Positions 8,812 to 18,495 of a stretch of DNA of 64,000 nucleotides are shown here, piece after piece. The stretch is taken from contig CAXXGF010000027.1 of NCBI GenBank assembly GCA_963677445.2, forward strand, positions 11,241 to 75,240, read 5' to 3'. The DNA is from G963677445 sp963677445. GTDB taxonomy: Bacteria; Bacteroidota; Ignavibacteria; Ignavibacteriales; Melioribacteraceae. The position numbers were made by a program, and so were the translations under genes. Position 1 is the stretch's first letter; each line of letters begins with the position of its first letter. The notes beneath the pieces were generated by a model that saw only the letters and a list, made by a program, of their open reading frames with translations, had not been told where the DNA came from and did no database searches.

Positions 8812-9332
8812 TTCTCAATCCCCCTGAATTTTGAAGCAAATCTTTTTCTGGCGTAAAATAATCGTGACATAACAGTTCCCTGGGGAATTTCGAGAAAATC
8901 AGATATTTCCTTATATGAATAACCCTGGAATTCTTTCAGAATCAATACTTCACGATCCTCAAAGGATAGCGCGTTCAAAGTTCTCTCAATCTGTTTTCTC
9001 CTTTCCTCATTTTCAATTTCCATGGCGGGGGAGGAAGATTCAAATTCAATTGCGATGTAATCTTCGTAGCTGGTTTCTTTTTTCCTTTTTTTATCCCGTA
9101 TAAAATTAAGGCATAGATTACGAAGGATTTTGTAGTACCAGGGGAAGAAACTCCTTGACTGATCAAATTCTCCGAAATGTTTATAAGCGCGAATGAATGC
9201 TTCCTGCGAAATATCCATAGCGGCATCGTGTCCCCCGACTATCCCCAGGGCCGCGAAATATGCTTTTTTCATATTAAGCCGGACAAGTTTTTCAAATTCA
9301 TTCATTTGTGTCTTACTTATTTTTTTTTGCAT
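8808..9332 (-). CDS. ECF-type sigma-70 RNA polymerase sigma factor
   Basis: A 174-residue protein with the two expected domains. Sigma region 2 is at about 20-95 (GGHDAAMDISQEAFIRAYKHF, FFPWYYKILRNLCLNFIRD). Region 4 is at about 118-170 (LNALSFEDREVLILKEFQGYSYKEISDFL, IPQGTVMSRLFYARKRF). It should redirect RNA polymerase to a small regulon, probably including this operon. It leads a three-gene operon of 4-bp overlaps. The upstream region contains TTGACA at about 9375 on the minus strand, but a matching -10 is not clear. Confidence 0.93.
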   Translation of the reverse strand: MQKKISKTQMNEFEKLVRLNMKKAYFAALGIVGGHDAAMDISQEAFIRAYKHFGEFDQSRSFFPWYYKILRNLCLNFIRDKKRKKETSYEDYIAIEFESSSPAMEIENEERRKQIERTLNALSFEDREVLILKEFQGYSYKEISDFLEIPQGTVMSRLFYARKRFASKFRGIEK

Positions 9333-9475
9333 TTTACTAATTTACACCATGTTTGAACTTTTATTCATTTTTTCATGTCAAATTTAAGTATAATATTGAG
9401 TATTTGCGTAATAATGCTTTATCAGATATTTTTTGGACGGGCCGATATATATGATATCAGGTAATATTATTAAAA

Positions 9476-9993
9476 GGTTCTATGTGAAATACAGTGGGTG
9501 ATTTTTGTCGGTCCTGACAATTAAACAAAACCTTTTGTTAAAGTATAACCGGATAATCCCGACGTGTAGCTTCCGCCCCTACAGGGCTTAAATACACTTT
9601 TTCTTTTATTACCCCGGGCGTTGCCCGGGGCTGTTGATTGTCGCGCTTTCAGCGCTAATAATAATTCCAGTTTATCACAGATAGATACAAAACCCTGAAA
9701 GGGTGCAGGCAACAGACAGGGGCAACGCCCCGGTTAAGAAAAACAAAGACATTATCAGAGCCCTGAAAGGGCGAAAGCAACAAACGCATAAAGATATGGA
9801 AAGCTGAAAGCGTCTGGTTCAGTCGGGGAAAGAGGGACTTTAAGACTCATCCACTTTTTTCAAGACCGCGCGCTCTGTGGTGGTGAAGACCAGGGGCTGG
9901 TTTCCGGAAATCTAACATGACAATTTGCGAATCTTTGATTCATATCTTTATCCGTTATTTTATTACTTTACCCACTAAATTTCATATAGAACC
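9476..9993. mobile_element. Non-autonomous transposable element (MITE-like), copy A
   Basis: The 518-bp segment is bounded by imperfect terminal inverted repeats: left GGTTCTATGTGAAATACAGT..., and right, read on the minus strand, GGTTCTATATGAAATTTAGT.... Both continue with GGGT. It is flanked by TATTAAAA and AATTAAAA, a 7-of-8 target duplication. No transposase is encoded. The interior holds GC-rich hairpins (CCCCGGGC/GCCCGGGG at 9612-9630) and CCCTGAAAGGG motifs. A second diverged copy lies at 23417-24010. GG-starting ends and 8-bp duplications recall ISL3-family elements; this is a resemblance, not a match I could check. Confidence 0.75.
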
Positions 9994-10062
9994 AATTAAA
10001 AGTTATCTGAAACCTGTTAAAATAACCCGGTTATTAATAGAAGTTGGTTTAAATTAACAGAA

Positions 10063-10462
10063 GGGAAAGATTTTCAGACCGATTTAACTATCGATAATGG
10101 CCTGCCGGTTTTATGCGGGGCAGATTACCTGCGCCGGTCTGAAGCGATTCTCAAATATCCGAAATGAATTTAATACTGATAACGGAAATAAAGATTTTAA
10201 CGGAACTGCAATTTTATTCAATTAATTGGTCTAAATGAGAAAAACTCAGAAAATAACAGCGGAATAAATGATTTATTTATCCGGAGCGGACTTTCGAAAT
10301 ATAATTATTTTGAAAGGGTCAATAATGGCGCGGGCTGCCGAAGACTTTAACGGACTGACGGAAAATCTTCAGGGAGTAATAAGCGGCTTTAATCTCGGGG
10401 GGCAATTGGAATTTAAGACCGGGTTTGCCGTGAGGACCAACGGCATGCTTGTGAATACATAG
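10063..10462 (+). pseudogene. Possible degenerate coding remnant
   Basis: Short protein-like stretches alternate between frames over 400 bp: TDLTIDNGLPVLCGADYLRRSEAILKYP, FNTDNGNKDFNGTAILFN, NSENNSGINDLFIRSGLSKYNYF, and a terminal frame reading RAAEDFNGLTENLQGVISGF. This is what an old, frameshifted gene looks like, possibly for a secreted or outer-membrane protein. I cannot name the family. It lies just beyond the transposon copy. A 64-codon frame at 10268-10462 is its longest open part and is probably not a gene. Confidence 0.3.
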
Positions 10463-10548
10463 ATGATGTGGCCGGAAGTCCGGGTTAATCTGATAATCTT
10501 CCGGCCCTGTTTTTTACCTGACGTAAAAATAAAGTAATGCAGAGGGTA

Positions 10549-11270
10549 TTACTTTTCCCCTCCAAAGACATCTTTGAGTATATCAGAGATTCTTGCCGCG
10601 GGGTCTTTCCTGATTTTCTTTTCCTCTTCAGCAATCATTTTATATAACCCATCGAGCGCCTTATTGGTAACGTACTGATCAAGATCGGTAAATTTGATAC
10701 TGACAAAGGGGATTTTGGAAATTTTACCGGTGATGTTTTTATAAAGTTTGGTTACCCCTACGTTATCCATCGCCTCTTTGATTATCGGTTTAAAAAGAGC
10801 CGCAAGAGCTGATTCGGTTTTCCCCTGAAAAAATAATGTGGCTTCATTTTCCCTGCCGTTAAGTATTTTTAGCGCGTCACTGAAGGTTATCGATTTGATG
10901 GCGTCGAGGAATATGGGTGTCGCGCTTTTCGCGGCTTTTTCGGCTGCGCGGTTAAGGCTCTCCTCGAATTCATCAAATTTTTTACCAAGCCCGAATTTTT
11001 TAGCGATTTTTTCCACATTCCTGACATCATCGGGCAGAGGTATTTTAATCAGGTCATTTTTATAATAACCGTCAAGGGCTGAAACCAGGCCGACGGCATT
11101 GTTTGTTCCAACTTCAAGCGCCTCTTTTAATCCCTGGGCGGCCTTTTCAGGACTGATAGAGCTTGACCCGCTTTTAATGAAAGTTTTAAAAGATCTTCAA
11201 ACTGCGCGTTAATTGAAGAAAAGGTTACAAAAAAAGTCAACAAGAACAGGCAGGCTGTTAGTTTTCTCAT
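10549..11270 (-). pseudogene. DUF4197 family protein, split by a single-base frameshift
   Basis: The downstream 155 codons (from MEKIAKKFGLG) are clear DUF4197: FDEFEESLNRAAEKAAKSATPIF, FTDLDQYVTNKALDGLYKMIAEEE. The missing N-terminus lies upstream in another frame: ATG at 11270, behind GGAGATAAAAG, gives a signal peptide (MRKLTACLFLLTFFVTFSSINA) and QFEDLLK. After that, one added A in the AAAA run at 11184-11187 would restore KTFIKSGSSSISPEKAAQGL and the rest. The corrected gene would encode about 240 residues, the family length. Function of DUF4197 is unknown; the leader predicts export. As sequenced, the intact product is not made. Homopolymer location makes a sequencing error plausible. 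Confidence 0.82.
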
Positions 11271-11547
11271 CTTTTATCTCCGCATTGTTTTAATATTTAA
11301 TCTTAATTTACAAATTGCCATTCAAAATTCATAAAATTATTCTTCCTGAACTCACGAAAGTTTGCTCCGGAAGCAACAAATAATCTATCTAAAGTGGTGA
11401 TATAATAATTTTAATCACCTTGTGTTGTACGGATACGGACGAAATGATTTATTATCGTACACATTTTTTTAATATGAAGAGAAAAATTTTCATAATCGTA
11501 TAAGGGCACGGTATTTGAAAAGTATATTATAATAAGCCCGGGAAGAT

Positions 11548-12957
11548 ATGAGATTCATTTTAATATGCTCAATAATTTTAATGCTGCAGCCTTATAGATC
11601 GGATGCCCAGTATAATACAGATCCTTTCGGGAATTGGCTGGAAATTTCACAAGGATACCTGTTGACCGGCAAATGTGACAGTATCGACTATACTGCCAGT
11701 CTCATTTTTGCCGATTCATCCTATTCTGACGTGGCGGAAAAGGCTGATAAAATATCCGGGGAAAATTTTGAAAATCTGATTGGCAAAATGTTTGAGAGTC
11801 AAATATTTGACGCTCCCGCTTACGCGTTTAATTTGCTCGTATCTTTACAATGGCGCCTGAAGTTCCTCTATAATTCAATGCCCCCTGTAGAACGAATCAA
11901 CTATATGATACGTCATACTACATTAAACAATGACCTTTCCGAACTAAAAACATACATTCTTATGAGTACACTAAATTACTATTCAGTTAAAAATGATTCA
12001 GCATGGTGGCAGTATCCTCTCTTTATGATAGAGCGGGTTAGTCTGGATAGTGATGATTTTAATGATAAGAAAAAAAGGAGAGAGCCCGGAGGAATTACCG
12101 TTCATCCTTCGGAGATTATTAAAAGAGTGGATGAATGCGCCCGGTTTAGAAAAGGAGTGGATAAGGAATTTGGGGACTTTCTTGAGGAAAAGATAAAAAC
12201 AGCGGGAAGTTATAATACCACATTCATGGAAAAAGAAATTATTGTAAGCCTTGATCAGTTTGGCGGCGGTAAACCGGAGAATGATAAGTCGGAGTTATAC
12301 GAAATATATAACAAGGCGTTTGTCAGTTCATTTCCTGATGAGGCGATCATTCTTTATACCCGGTGCCTGAAAATTGATTCACTTTTTGTTCCTGCCCTTA
12401 TAAACAGGGGAATAATGTATTATAATCGGCAGAATTTTGAGGAAGCGAAGAAGGACCTGAATAAAGCATTCTCACTTGAAAAAAATCCGGTGGCGGTTGT
12501 ATACCTGGGTCTGGTATATATGAAAGAACTGCGATATAAAGATGCGGTTCAGTATTTTAATGCCGCTGAAAGGCTGGATGAAAAGATGCCGGAAATTTAT
12601 GTAAACAGGGGGATTTGCCATCAGAGGATGGGTAATTATTCGGAAGCTGCCGCTGATTATTCAAAAGTGATTAAATCTGATGTTGAAAATGTAACAGCTT
12701 TGATAAACAGGGCAATATGTTTTTCAGAGCTGAATCGCGCTTCTGAGGCTGAAAGTGATTATAAAAAGGTTCTTAAGATTGACCATAACAATGCCAAAAC
12801 GTTATATAACCTGGGGTGTTTGTACTGGAAAACCGGAAATTGGGAGGGTGTGATAAACAACTGGAAAAAATATATCCAATTAACCGGGTCAGATAAAAAT
12901 TTGGAAAAGAAAATAAATTATGCGATAAATAGATACAGGAAATCGGTAGACAAATGA
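11548..12957 (+). CDS. Secreted TPR-repeat protein
   Basis: Residues 1-20 form a signal peptide (MRFILICSIILMLQPYRSDA). The first half (to about 240) is unrecognised. The second half holds four or five tetratricopeptide repeats (PALINRGIMYYNRQNFEEAKKDL, AVVYLGLVYMKELRYKDAVQYF, EIYVNRGICHQRMGNYSEAAADY, TALINRAICFSELNRASEAES, KTLYNLGCLYWKTGNWEGV). TPRs mediate protein contacts, here probably in the periplasm. Its stop overlaps the start of the first permease gene (ATGATAA at 12954), so it is co-translated with it and may assist that permease (inference). Confidence 0.85.
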   Translation: MRFILICSIILMLQPYRSDAQYNTDPFGNWLEISQGYLLTGKCDSIDYTASLIFADSSYSDVAEKADKISGENFENLIGKMFESQIFDAPAYAFNLLVSLQWRLKFLYNSMPPVERINYMIRHTTLNNDLSELKTYILMSTLNYYSVKNDSAWWQYPLFMIERVSLDSDDFNDKKKRREPGGITVHPSEIIKRVDECARFRKGVDKEFGDFLEEKIKTAGSYNTTFMEKEIIVSLDQFGGGKPENDKSELYEIYNKAFVSSFPDEAIILYTRCLKIDSLFVPALINRGIMYYNRQNFEEAKKDLNKAFSLEKNPVAVVYLGLVYMKELRYKDAVQYFNAAERLDEKMPEIYVNRGICHQRMGNYSEAAADYSKVIKSDVENVTALINRAICFSELNRASEAESDYKKVLKIDHNNAKTLYNLGCLYWKTGNWEGVINNWKKYIQLTGSDKNLEKKINYAINRYRKSVDK

Positions 12958-15335
12958 TAACTAACTATATTAAAATAGCATTCAGGAATCTCCTGCGATT
13001 CCGATTTTATTCATTTATCAATATCGCGGGACTCGCGCTGGGCATTTCCGTGAGCGTTATTATAGGGCTTTATGTTTTTGAGGACCTTACATTTGACAGT
13101 TGTTTCCCTGACAGTGATAAAGTATACAGGCTGCTGACGGTGGAGAAATCAGGAAAAGGGGAAATGGTTTATTCGATCATGCCCGGTCCTCTGGCGGCGG
13201 GGCTTCCCGATGCCGTACCGGAGATTATCGCGGGCACAAGGACATTTTCGTTCGGTAATGTGCGTCTCGGTATTCCCGGAAAGGAGGATGACGCGGAAAC
13301 TATCAGGGGCAGGTCATATGTAACTGATACAGATTTCTGGGAAACCTTCGGAGTAAAAATAATTGAGGGTGGAGAAGAAAACCCGCTCGACGCGCCGGAA
13401 GGTTTTTATATTACGAAGGAACTGGGTGAACGGTTATTTGGTGAAGAAAATCCTGTTGGTAAAAGTATCATTGTAAGAGGTTTCGAAAGTCCCTACATTG
13501 CCGGAATTGTGGAAACCCTTCCCACTAATAATCATCTCAGTTTTGATCTTCTTATTCCACTGAAACCGGAAAGGAACCCTATATGGTGGGATAACTGGGA
13601 AAATCTGATGCTTTCGGGATATATAAAAGTTGATCGCGATGTGGATGTCGCTCAACTGGAAAGCAAGATAACTGACTGGGCGAGGCCGCAGGGATTGCCA
13701 GATATCTACACAATAAAACTTCAACCCCTGGATGATGTCCACCTTGGATCAGCCGATCATCAGTACGATTATATGAACCGTGGAAGCAATGACAGGAATG
13801 TTGTGTATACTCTTGCCGCCATTGCCATAATGATTCTCCTTGTCGCGTCGATAAATTTTATCAATCTTGCCAGCGCGCGGGCTTCACACAGGGCAAAGGA
13901 AACCGGATTAAGAAAAGTGGTTGGCTCGGGCAGAGGAAATATTATTGCCCAGTATCTTGGTGAATCGACCTTTCTGACAATTATTTCATTTGTTTTCGCG
14001 ATGATAATAGTTGCCGCGGTTTCTCCTTATATAACAGGTTTGCTTGGAAGAAATCTGATGCTCGATCTCCTGTTCAGCTGGCAGGCGATATTATCATTAT
14101 TTCTCGCGGCGGTTATTCTCGGAGTACTTTCAGGTATTTATCCCGCGTTGATAATTTCAGGTTTCAAGCCGGTGATGGTGCTGAAGGGAGATTTTCACAC
14201 GAGCAGGACAGGTATTCTGATAAGGCGTTTTCTGGTGATATTCCAGTTTGCTATTACAATCTCTCTCTTTATCGGGGTATTACTGGTCCATATCCAGGTG
14301 GAATATCTGCAGGAAGTGGATATGGGGTATAGCAGAGAAAATGTTATGATTACCGGTATGCCGCGTGAAGTTGCCCAGGTTTTTATCGACAGGGCGTCAG
14401 GTGTGGCAGGAGTGGAGCATATAGGAAGGACAACATCTCTGCCAGGTACTATTTTTACCCGTATTGAGGTGATACCGCAGGGTTTTGACCGGCAGAATAG
14501 TTTTATGTTTCCCTGGATTATTGTGGATGACAAATTTGCCGAAACCATGAAAATAAAAACATCGATAGGTCGGGATTTTTCAAAAGATTTTCCTTCCGAT
14601 ACTGTTGACGCCTGTATTATAAATGAAACTGCGTTCAAACTTACAGGCTGGGATGATCCGATTGGAAAAAGAATAGAAATGATAGATGTAAATGGAAACC
14701 CGGTTTTGCTGAATGTGATTGGTGTTTATAAGGACTTCCATTTTTCAAGCCCCCGGCAGGAAATGGAACCAATGTTTTTTACATACCAGGAACAGGCAAA
14801 TTTGAACCTCCTTATAAAAATCGGCGGTTCCGATACAGAAAGCGTTACCGCGAAACTTGAAAATATATACAGTGAAATTGATCCTGAAAATAATTTTAAT
14901 TTTATTTTTATGGAGGATTTTTACAACAGACAATTTAATAATGAGAGGGATTTTGCCGCAAATATCGGTTACTTTTCACTCTTTGCCATTATCATCGCTC
15001 TGCTTGGACTTGTTGGGCTTGTTTCATTTGGTGTTGAGCAGCGAAGAAAAGAAATAGCGATAAGGAAAGTTATAGGTTGCAGCGAAGGGAAAATCATAAT
15101 GCTTCTTTCATATGACTTTCTGAAATGGGTTGTTGTAGCTAATCTGCTTGCCTGGCCTTTTTCTTATTTCGCGATGGGCATCTGGTCATCCGAGTTTGTT
15201 TACCAGGCGCCTTTGAAGCTCTGGCCTTATCTTGTTTCAGGTATTTCGGCCCTGGTCATCGCATTCCTGACAATTTCTGTACAGTCAATTAGAGCTGCCC
15301 GGGCAAATCCGGTTAAATCAATAAGATATGAATAG
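12954..15335 (+). CDS. MacB/FtsX-type ABC transporter permease
   Basis: A 793-residue protein with the double-FtsX layout of Bacteroidetes-type MacB permeases. An N-terminal helix follows the common NYIKIAFRNLLRF start, then a MacB periplasmic core domain (about 45-250), three membrane helices near 285-400 around the FtsX motif RASHRAKETGLRKVVGSGRGNIIAQYLGES, a second periplasmic domain (about 445-665) and a last helix set (about 670-790, RRKEIAIRKVIGCSEGKII). No ATPase is fused or adjacent. Such permeases are thought to act mechanically on envelope substrates or peptides. The next permease is a paralogue 16 bp downstream. Confidence 0.9.
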   Translation: MITNYIKIAFRNLLRFRFYSFINIAGLALGISVSVIIGLYVFEDLTFDSCFPDSDKVYRLLTVEKSGKGEMVYSIMPGPLAAGLPDAVPEIIAGTRTFSFGNVRLGIPGKEDDAETIRGRSYVTDTDFWETFGVKIIEGGEENPLDAPEGFYITKELGERLFGEENPVGKSIIVRGFESPYIAGIVETLPTNNHLSFDLLIPLKPERNPIWWDNWENLMLSGYIKVDRDVDVAQLESKITDWARPQGLPDIYTIKLQPLDDVHLGSADHQYDYMNRGSNDRNVVYTLAAIAIMILLVASINFINLASARASHRAKETGLRKVVGSGRGNIIAQYLGESTFLTIISFVFAMIIVAAVSPYITGLLGRNLMLDLLFSWQAILSLFLAAVILGVLSGIYPALIISGFKPVMVLKGDFHTSRTGILIRRFLVIFQFAITISLFIGVLLVHIQVEYLQEVDMGYSRENVMITGMPREVAQVFIDRASGVAGVEHIGRTTSLPGTIFTRIEVIPQGFDRQNSFMFPWIIVDDKFAETMKIKTSIGRDFSKDFPSDTVDACIINETAFKLTGWDDPIGKRIEMIDVNGNPVLLNVIGVYKDFHFSSPRQEMEPMFFTYQEQANLNLLIKIGGSDTESVTAKLENIYSEIDPENNFNFIFMEDFYNRQFNNERDFAANIGYFSLFAIIIALLGLVGLVSFGVEQRRKEIAIRKVIGCSEGKIIMLLSYDFLKWVVVANLLAWPFSYFAMGIWSSEFVYQAPLKLWPYLVSGISALVIAFLTISVQSIRAARANPVKSIRYE

Positions 15336-15351
15336 CTTAAACAGGTGAAAA

Positions 15352-17700
15352 ATGTTACTCGTTCATTTAAAAATTACTTTAAGAAATTTATTCAGGAATA
15401 AAGGATTTACTTTCATAAACATCAGCGGACTCGCGGCGGGATTTGCCGCCGCGATCCTGATTATATTATGGATTAATGATGAGCTGAATTTTAATACTCA
15501 TCATCAAAACTATGATAATATATACAGAGTAACAGTTACAAGTCCGGAATGGCCCGGTTATACCGGTGTGGTTCCCCCTTTCGCGCTCGCTCCCATTCTT
15601 CATGACAAGTATCCCGAAATAAAAGAGTTTACAAGGATCCAGAGAAGAAGCGCTTATGAAACTTGCGTATTTAGTTGTGAAGATAAAAGATACCGCGAAG
15701 AGGGAGTCTATCTTGTGGATAAAGGATTCTTCAGAATTTTTACTTTTGATTTTATCCACGGCAATCCTGAAACATGCATTGATGATTTGAATTCGATTGT
15801 GATGACCGAAAGCGCCGCGAAAAAATATTTCGGCGACCAGTATCCCGTTGGGAAAGTATTACATTTTAACGGCGAATATGAAATGAAAGTCAGCGGTGTT
15901 ATTAAAGATATCCCTGCTAATTCGGAGGTCCGGTTTGATATTGCCGGCCCGATTGAACTTCTCGGCACGGAGAAACTAAACAGTTGGTCGTGGGAAAGTT
16001 ATTCATATATTCTTGCCGCGCCGGGGACAGAAATAGTCGGGTTAAATAAAAAGGTAAAAGAGGTAATAAATGAAAATCAGCCGGAAAACGGGCCGGATAT
16101 GAAAGTAAATCTTTTTCCATTCGCCGATCAGCATCTTCATATCGGGACGGGAGATATTACATACGTTTACATTTTCGGAATTGTCGCCTTTTTCATTTTA
16201 CTGGTCGCCTGTATTAATTATATGAATCTTTCCACCGCTAAATATGCCAAAAGATCAAGGGAGGTAGGGGTAAGGAAAGTATTCGGAGCCAATCGGAAAG
16301 AACTAATATTTCAGTTTCTTCGGGAGTCATTAACCCTTTCATTTATTTCATTTTTCTTTGCTGTGGCTATTGTTGAGTTTGTTCTGCCCTGGTTTAATGA
16401 ATGGACCGGTAAGTCTCTCTCATTTCTGGGGAGCGGCAATATATCCATATTGTTGTTTATTCTTCTTGTAACAATACTGACCGGTTTGACTGCCGGAATC
16501 TACCCTGCCTTTTTTCTCTCCTCTTTCAGACCGGCGCATGTGCTGAAAGAGAAATTATTTTCCGGTAAATCGGGAGCAGGATTCAGACGGACACTCGTTG
16601 TCGGGCAGTTTGCCGTTTCAATCATTCTGATAATAAGCACGATAACCGTTCTGCGACAATTTAATTTTATGATGAATAAGGATTTGGGGCTTGATAAGGA
16701 GAATGTAATTTATGTCCCGATGAATGATCATCTGAGAGATTCATTTGAATCATTCAGATATGAGCTGACAAAAGATTCGCACATTGAATCGGTAATGGGA
16801 GCATCCAGTTTTCCGACTATGATAGGAAACACCAATGCTATTGAATGGGAAGGAAAAGAAGATAATGAAACTGTTCTGACCAAATTTGTGGTTGGTGATG
16901 CTGAATATTTAAGGACTTTGAAAATAAATATAGTTGAAGGGAGAGATTTCAGCAGGGAACGTAAAAATGATGAAATGAATTTTGTGATAAACAGAAAAGC
17001 GGCTGATATGATGAAACTGGAAAATCCTCTCGGCGCTCAACTTGACTTTATGCATCTTAATGGTCAGGTAATAGGAATTATGGATGGTTTTCATAACAGA
17101 CCGCTCGAATCGGAAATTAATCCCCTGGTATTAATAATTCACCCTCACCACAGGGAATATTTTTGGAAATATTGTTTTATCAGAGTGGCTCCCGGTGATA
17201 TAAATGAATCGGTTGAAGTGGTTAAAAACAGTTTTAATAAATTTGCTCCGGAATACCCTTTTGAGTGGAAATATATGGATGATACGGTCCAGTCATCATA
17301 TTCTTATCTGAATCAGTTCGCGGATATTATTACCTATTTTTCATTTCTCTCTATATTTATCTCATGCCTTGGCCTGTTCGGACTTGCCTCATTCATAGCA
17401 GAACAGAGAACAAGGGAGATAGGTATCAGGAAGACCCTGGGAAGCCCTGTCGCAGGGATAATAATTCTGCTATCAAAAGAATTTACCAGGTGGGTTATGA
17501 TAGCGAATATTGTCGCGTGGCCGGTCGCCTGGTATCTGATGGACCTCTTTCTGAATGATTTTGCTTATAAAACGGAGATCAGTCTGCTCTACTTTTTTAT
17601 CAGCGGATTTATCGCGCTTTTTATCGCCATCATTACAGTAAGCAGTCAGTCACTTAAAGCGGCATTGATAAACCCATCGGACGCGCTGAGATATGAGTAA
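15352..17700 (+). CDS. MacB/FtsX-type ABC transporter permease, paralogue
   Basis: A 782-residue protein with the same architecture as its neighbour: opening VHLKITLRNLFRNKGFTFINISGLA, periplasmic MacB-core domain, FtsX motif (KRSREVGVRKVFGANRKELIFQFL), second periplasmic domain, and a terminal helix set (QRTREIGIRKTLGSPVAGII). The two genes are diverged duplicates and may form a heterodimer (inference). No nucleotide-binding subunit is in the window. The gene is convergent with the LytTR regulator 66 bp downstream. Confidence 0.9.
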   Translation: MLLVHLKITLRNLFRNKGFTFINISGLAAGFAAAILIILWINDELNFNTHHQNYDNIYRVTVTSPEWPGYTGVVPPFALAPILHDKYPEIKEFTRIQRRSAYETCVFSCEDKRYREEGVYLVDKGFFRIFTFDFIHGNPETCIDDLNSIVMTESAAKKYFGDQYPVGKVLHFNGEYEMKVSGVIKDIPANSEVRFDIAGPIELLGTEKLNSWSWESYSYILAAPGTEIVGLNKKVKEVINENQPENGPDMKVNLFPFADQHLHIGTGDITYVYIFGIVAFFILLVACINYMNLSTAKYAKRSREVGVRKVFGANRKELIFQFLRESLTLSFISFFFAVAIVEFVLPWFNEWTGKSLSFLGSGNISILLFILLVTILTGLTAGIYPAFFLSSFRPAHVLKEKLFSGKSGAGFRRTLVVGQFAVSIILIISTITVLRQFNFMMNKDLGLDKENVIYVPMNDHLRDSFESFRYELTKDSHIESVMGASSFPTMIGNTNAIEWEGKEDNETVLTKFVVGDAEYLRTLKINIVEGRDFSRERKNDEMNFVINRKAADMMKLENPLGAQLDFMHLNGQVIGIMDGFHNRPLESEINPLVLIIHPHHREYFWKYCFIRVAPGDINESVEVVKNSFNKFAPEYPFEWKYMDDTVQSSYSYLNQFADIITYFSFLSIFISCLGLFGLASFIAEQRTREIGIRKTLGSPVAGIIILLSKEFTRWVMIANIVAWPVAWYLMDLFLNDFAYKTEISLLYFFISGFIALFIAIITVSSQSLKAALINPSDALRYE

Positions 17701-17766
17701 ATTTGTAAAGAGTTTTATAGAATCCAGAGATGCCTGTTTATGGACAGGAAGGGAGTATACCAGGTT

Positions 17767-18495
17767 TCAGAAGCCGGAATTACTTAGTTTGAGGGCTTTC
17801 AGAACAGAATTTTTATAATTTCTTCCAATAGTGAATTGTCTGTTGCCGGTTTCAATCATACTATGTGAAACAGTTTTTATGGCTGACCGGGCTATGATAG
17901 TCGAACGGTGTATACGGAGGAATTTTTCTTCCGGAAGAATTTTCTCGAAATGATTCATGGTAGATTTTGTAATGATTTTACATTCTTTGCAAACTACCTT
18001 CACATAATCTTTCAGTGATTCAAGATAGACTATATCATTCAGATAAACTTTGACAGCTTTTTTATTTTCTTTGATATAAATATATTCCTGTTCCGGCCCA
18101 GGTAATTGTTCAGTGATTTTTGTCTGAACAGGAGGACTGTAAATTTTGTAGTATTTATTTATTGCCCTGAGAAATCTTTCAAATGAAACCGGTTTTAGAA
18201 GATAATCGAGCGCCTCGAGTTCGAATCCCTCAAGGGCATATTCTCTGTATGCTGTTGTAAGAATAATAGCCGGAGGATTCGCGAGGGTTCGGATAAAGTC
18301 GATTCCTGAAAGTTCCGGCATCTCTATATCGAGGAAGATTAAATCAGGTGTATCTGATCTTATCTTTTCAAACGCAATTATGGGATTGGTGAATTTGCCC
18401 GATAATTCAAGATCGTTCATCTTGTTTATATAGGACTCGATAACCTCGATGGCAAGGGGTTCATCATCTATAATCGCGCATTTTATTTTCATCAC
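17767..18495 (-). CDS. LytTR-family response regulator
   Basis: A receiver domain (about 1-120) contains the acidic pair DDE at 10-12, phospho-acceptor Asp56 in DLIFLDIEMP, and LKPVSF with the conserved Lys. A LytTR DNA-binding domain follows (about 140-235: YIYIKENKKAVKVYLNDIVYLESLKDYVKV, FLRIHRSTIIARSAIK). It should bind DNA as a dimer when phosphorylated. Its start overlaps the stop of the sensor kinase gene by 4 bp. The neighbouring convergent permeases are possible targets, but no operator was identified. Confidence 0.95.
   Translation of the reverse strand: MMKIKCAIIDDEPLAIEVIESYINKMNDLELSGKFTNPIIAFEKIRSDTPDLIFLDIEMPELSGIDFIRTLANPPAIILTTAYREYALEGFELEALDYLLKPVSFERFLRAINKYYKIYSPPVQTKITEQLPGPEQEYIYIKENKKAVKVYLNDIVYLESLKDYVKVVCKECKIITKSTMNHFEKILPEEKFLRIHRSTIIARSAIKTVSHSMIETGNRQFTIGRNYKNSVLKALKLSNSGF

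Noticed and set aside
9521..9712. A 63-codon minus-strand frame inside transposon copy A
   Set aside because: It reads through GC-rich hairpins and repeat motifs, has no conserved counterpart in copy B, and looks like a chance frame in a repeat.
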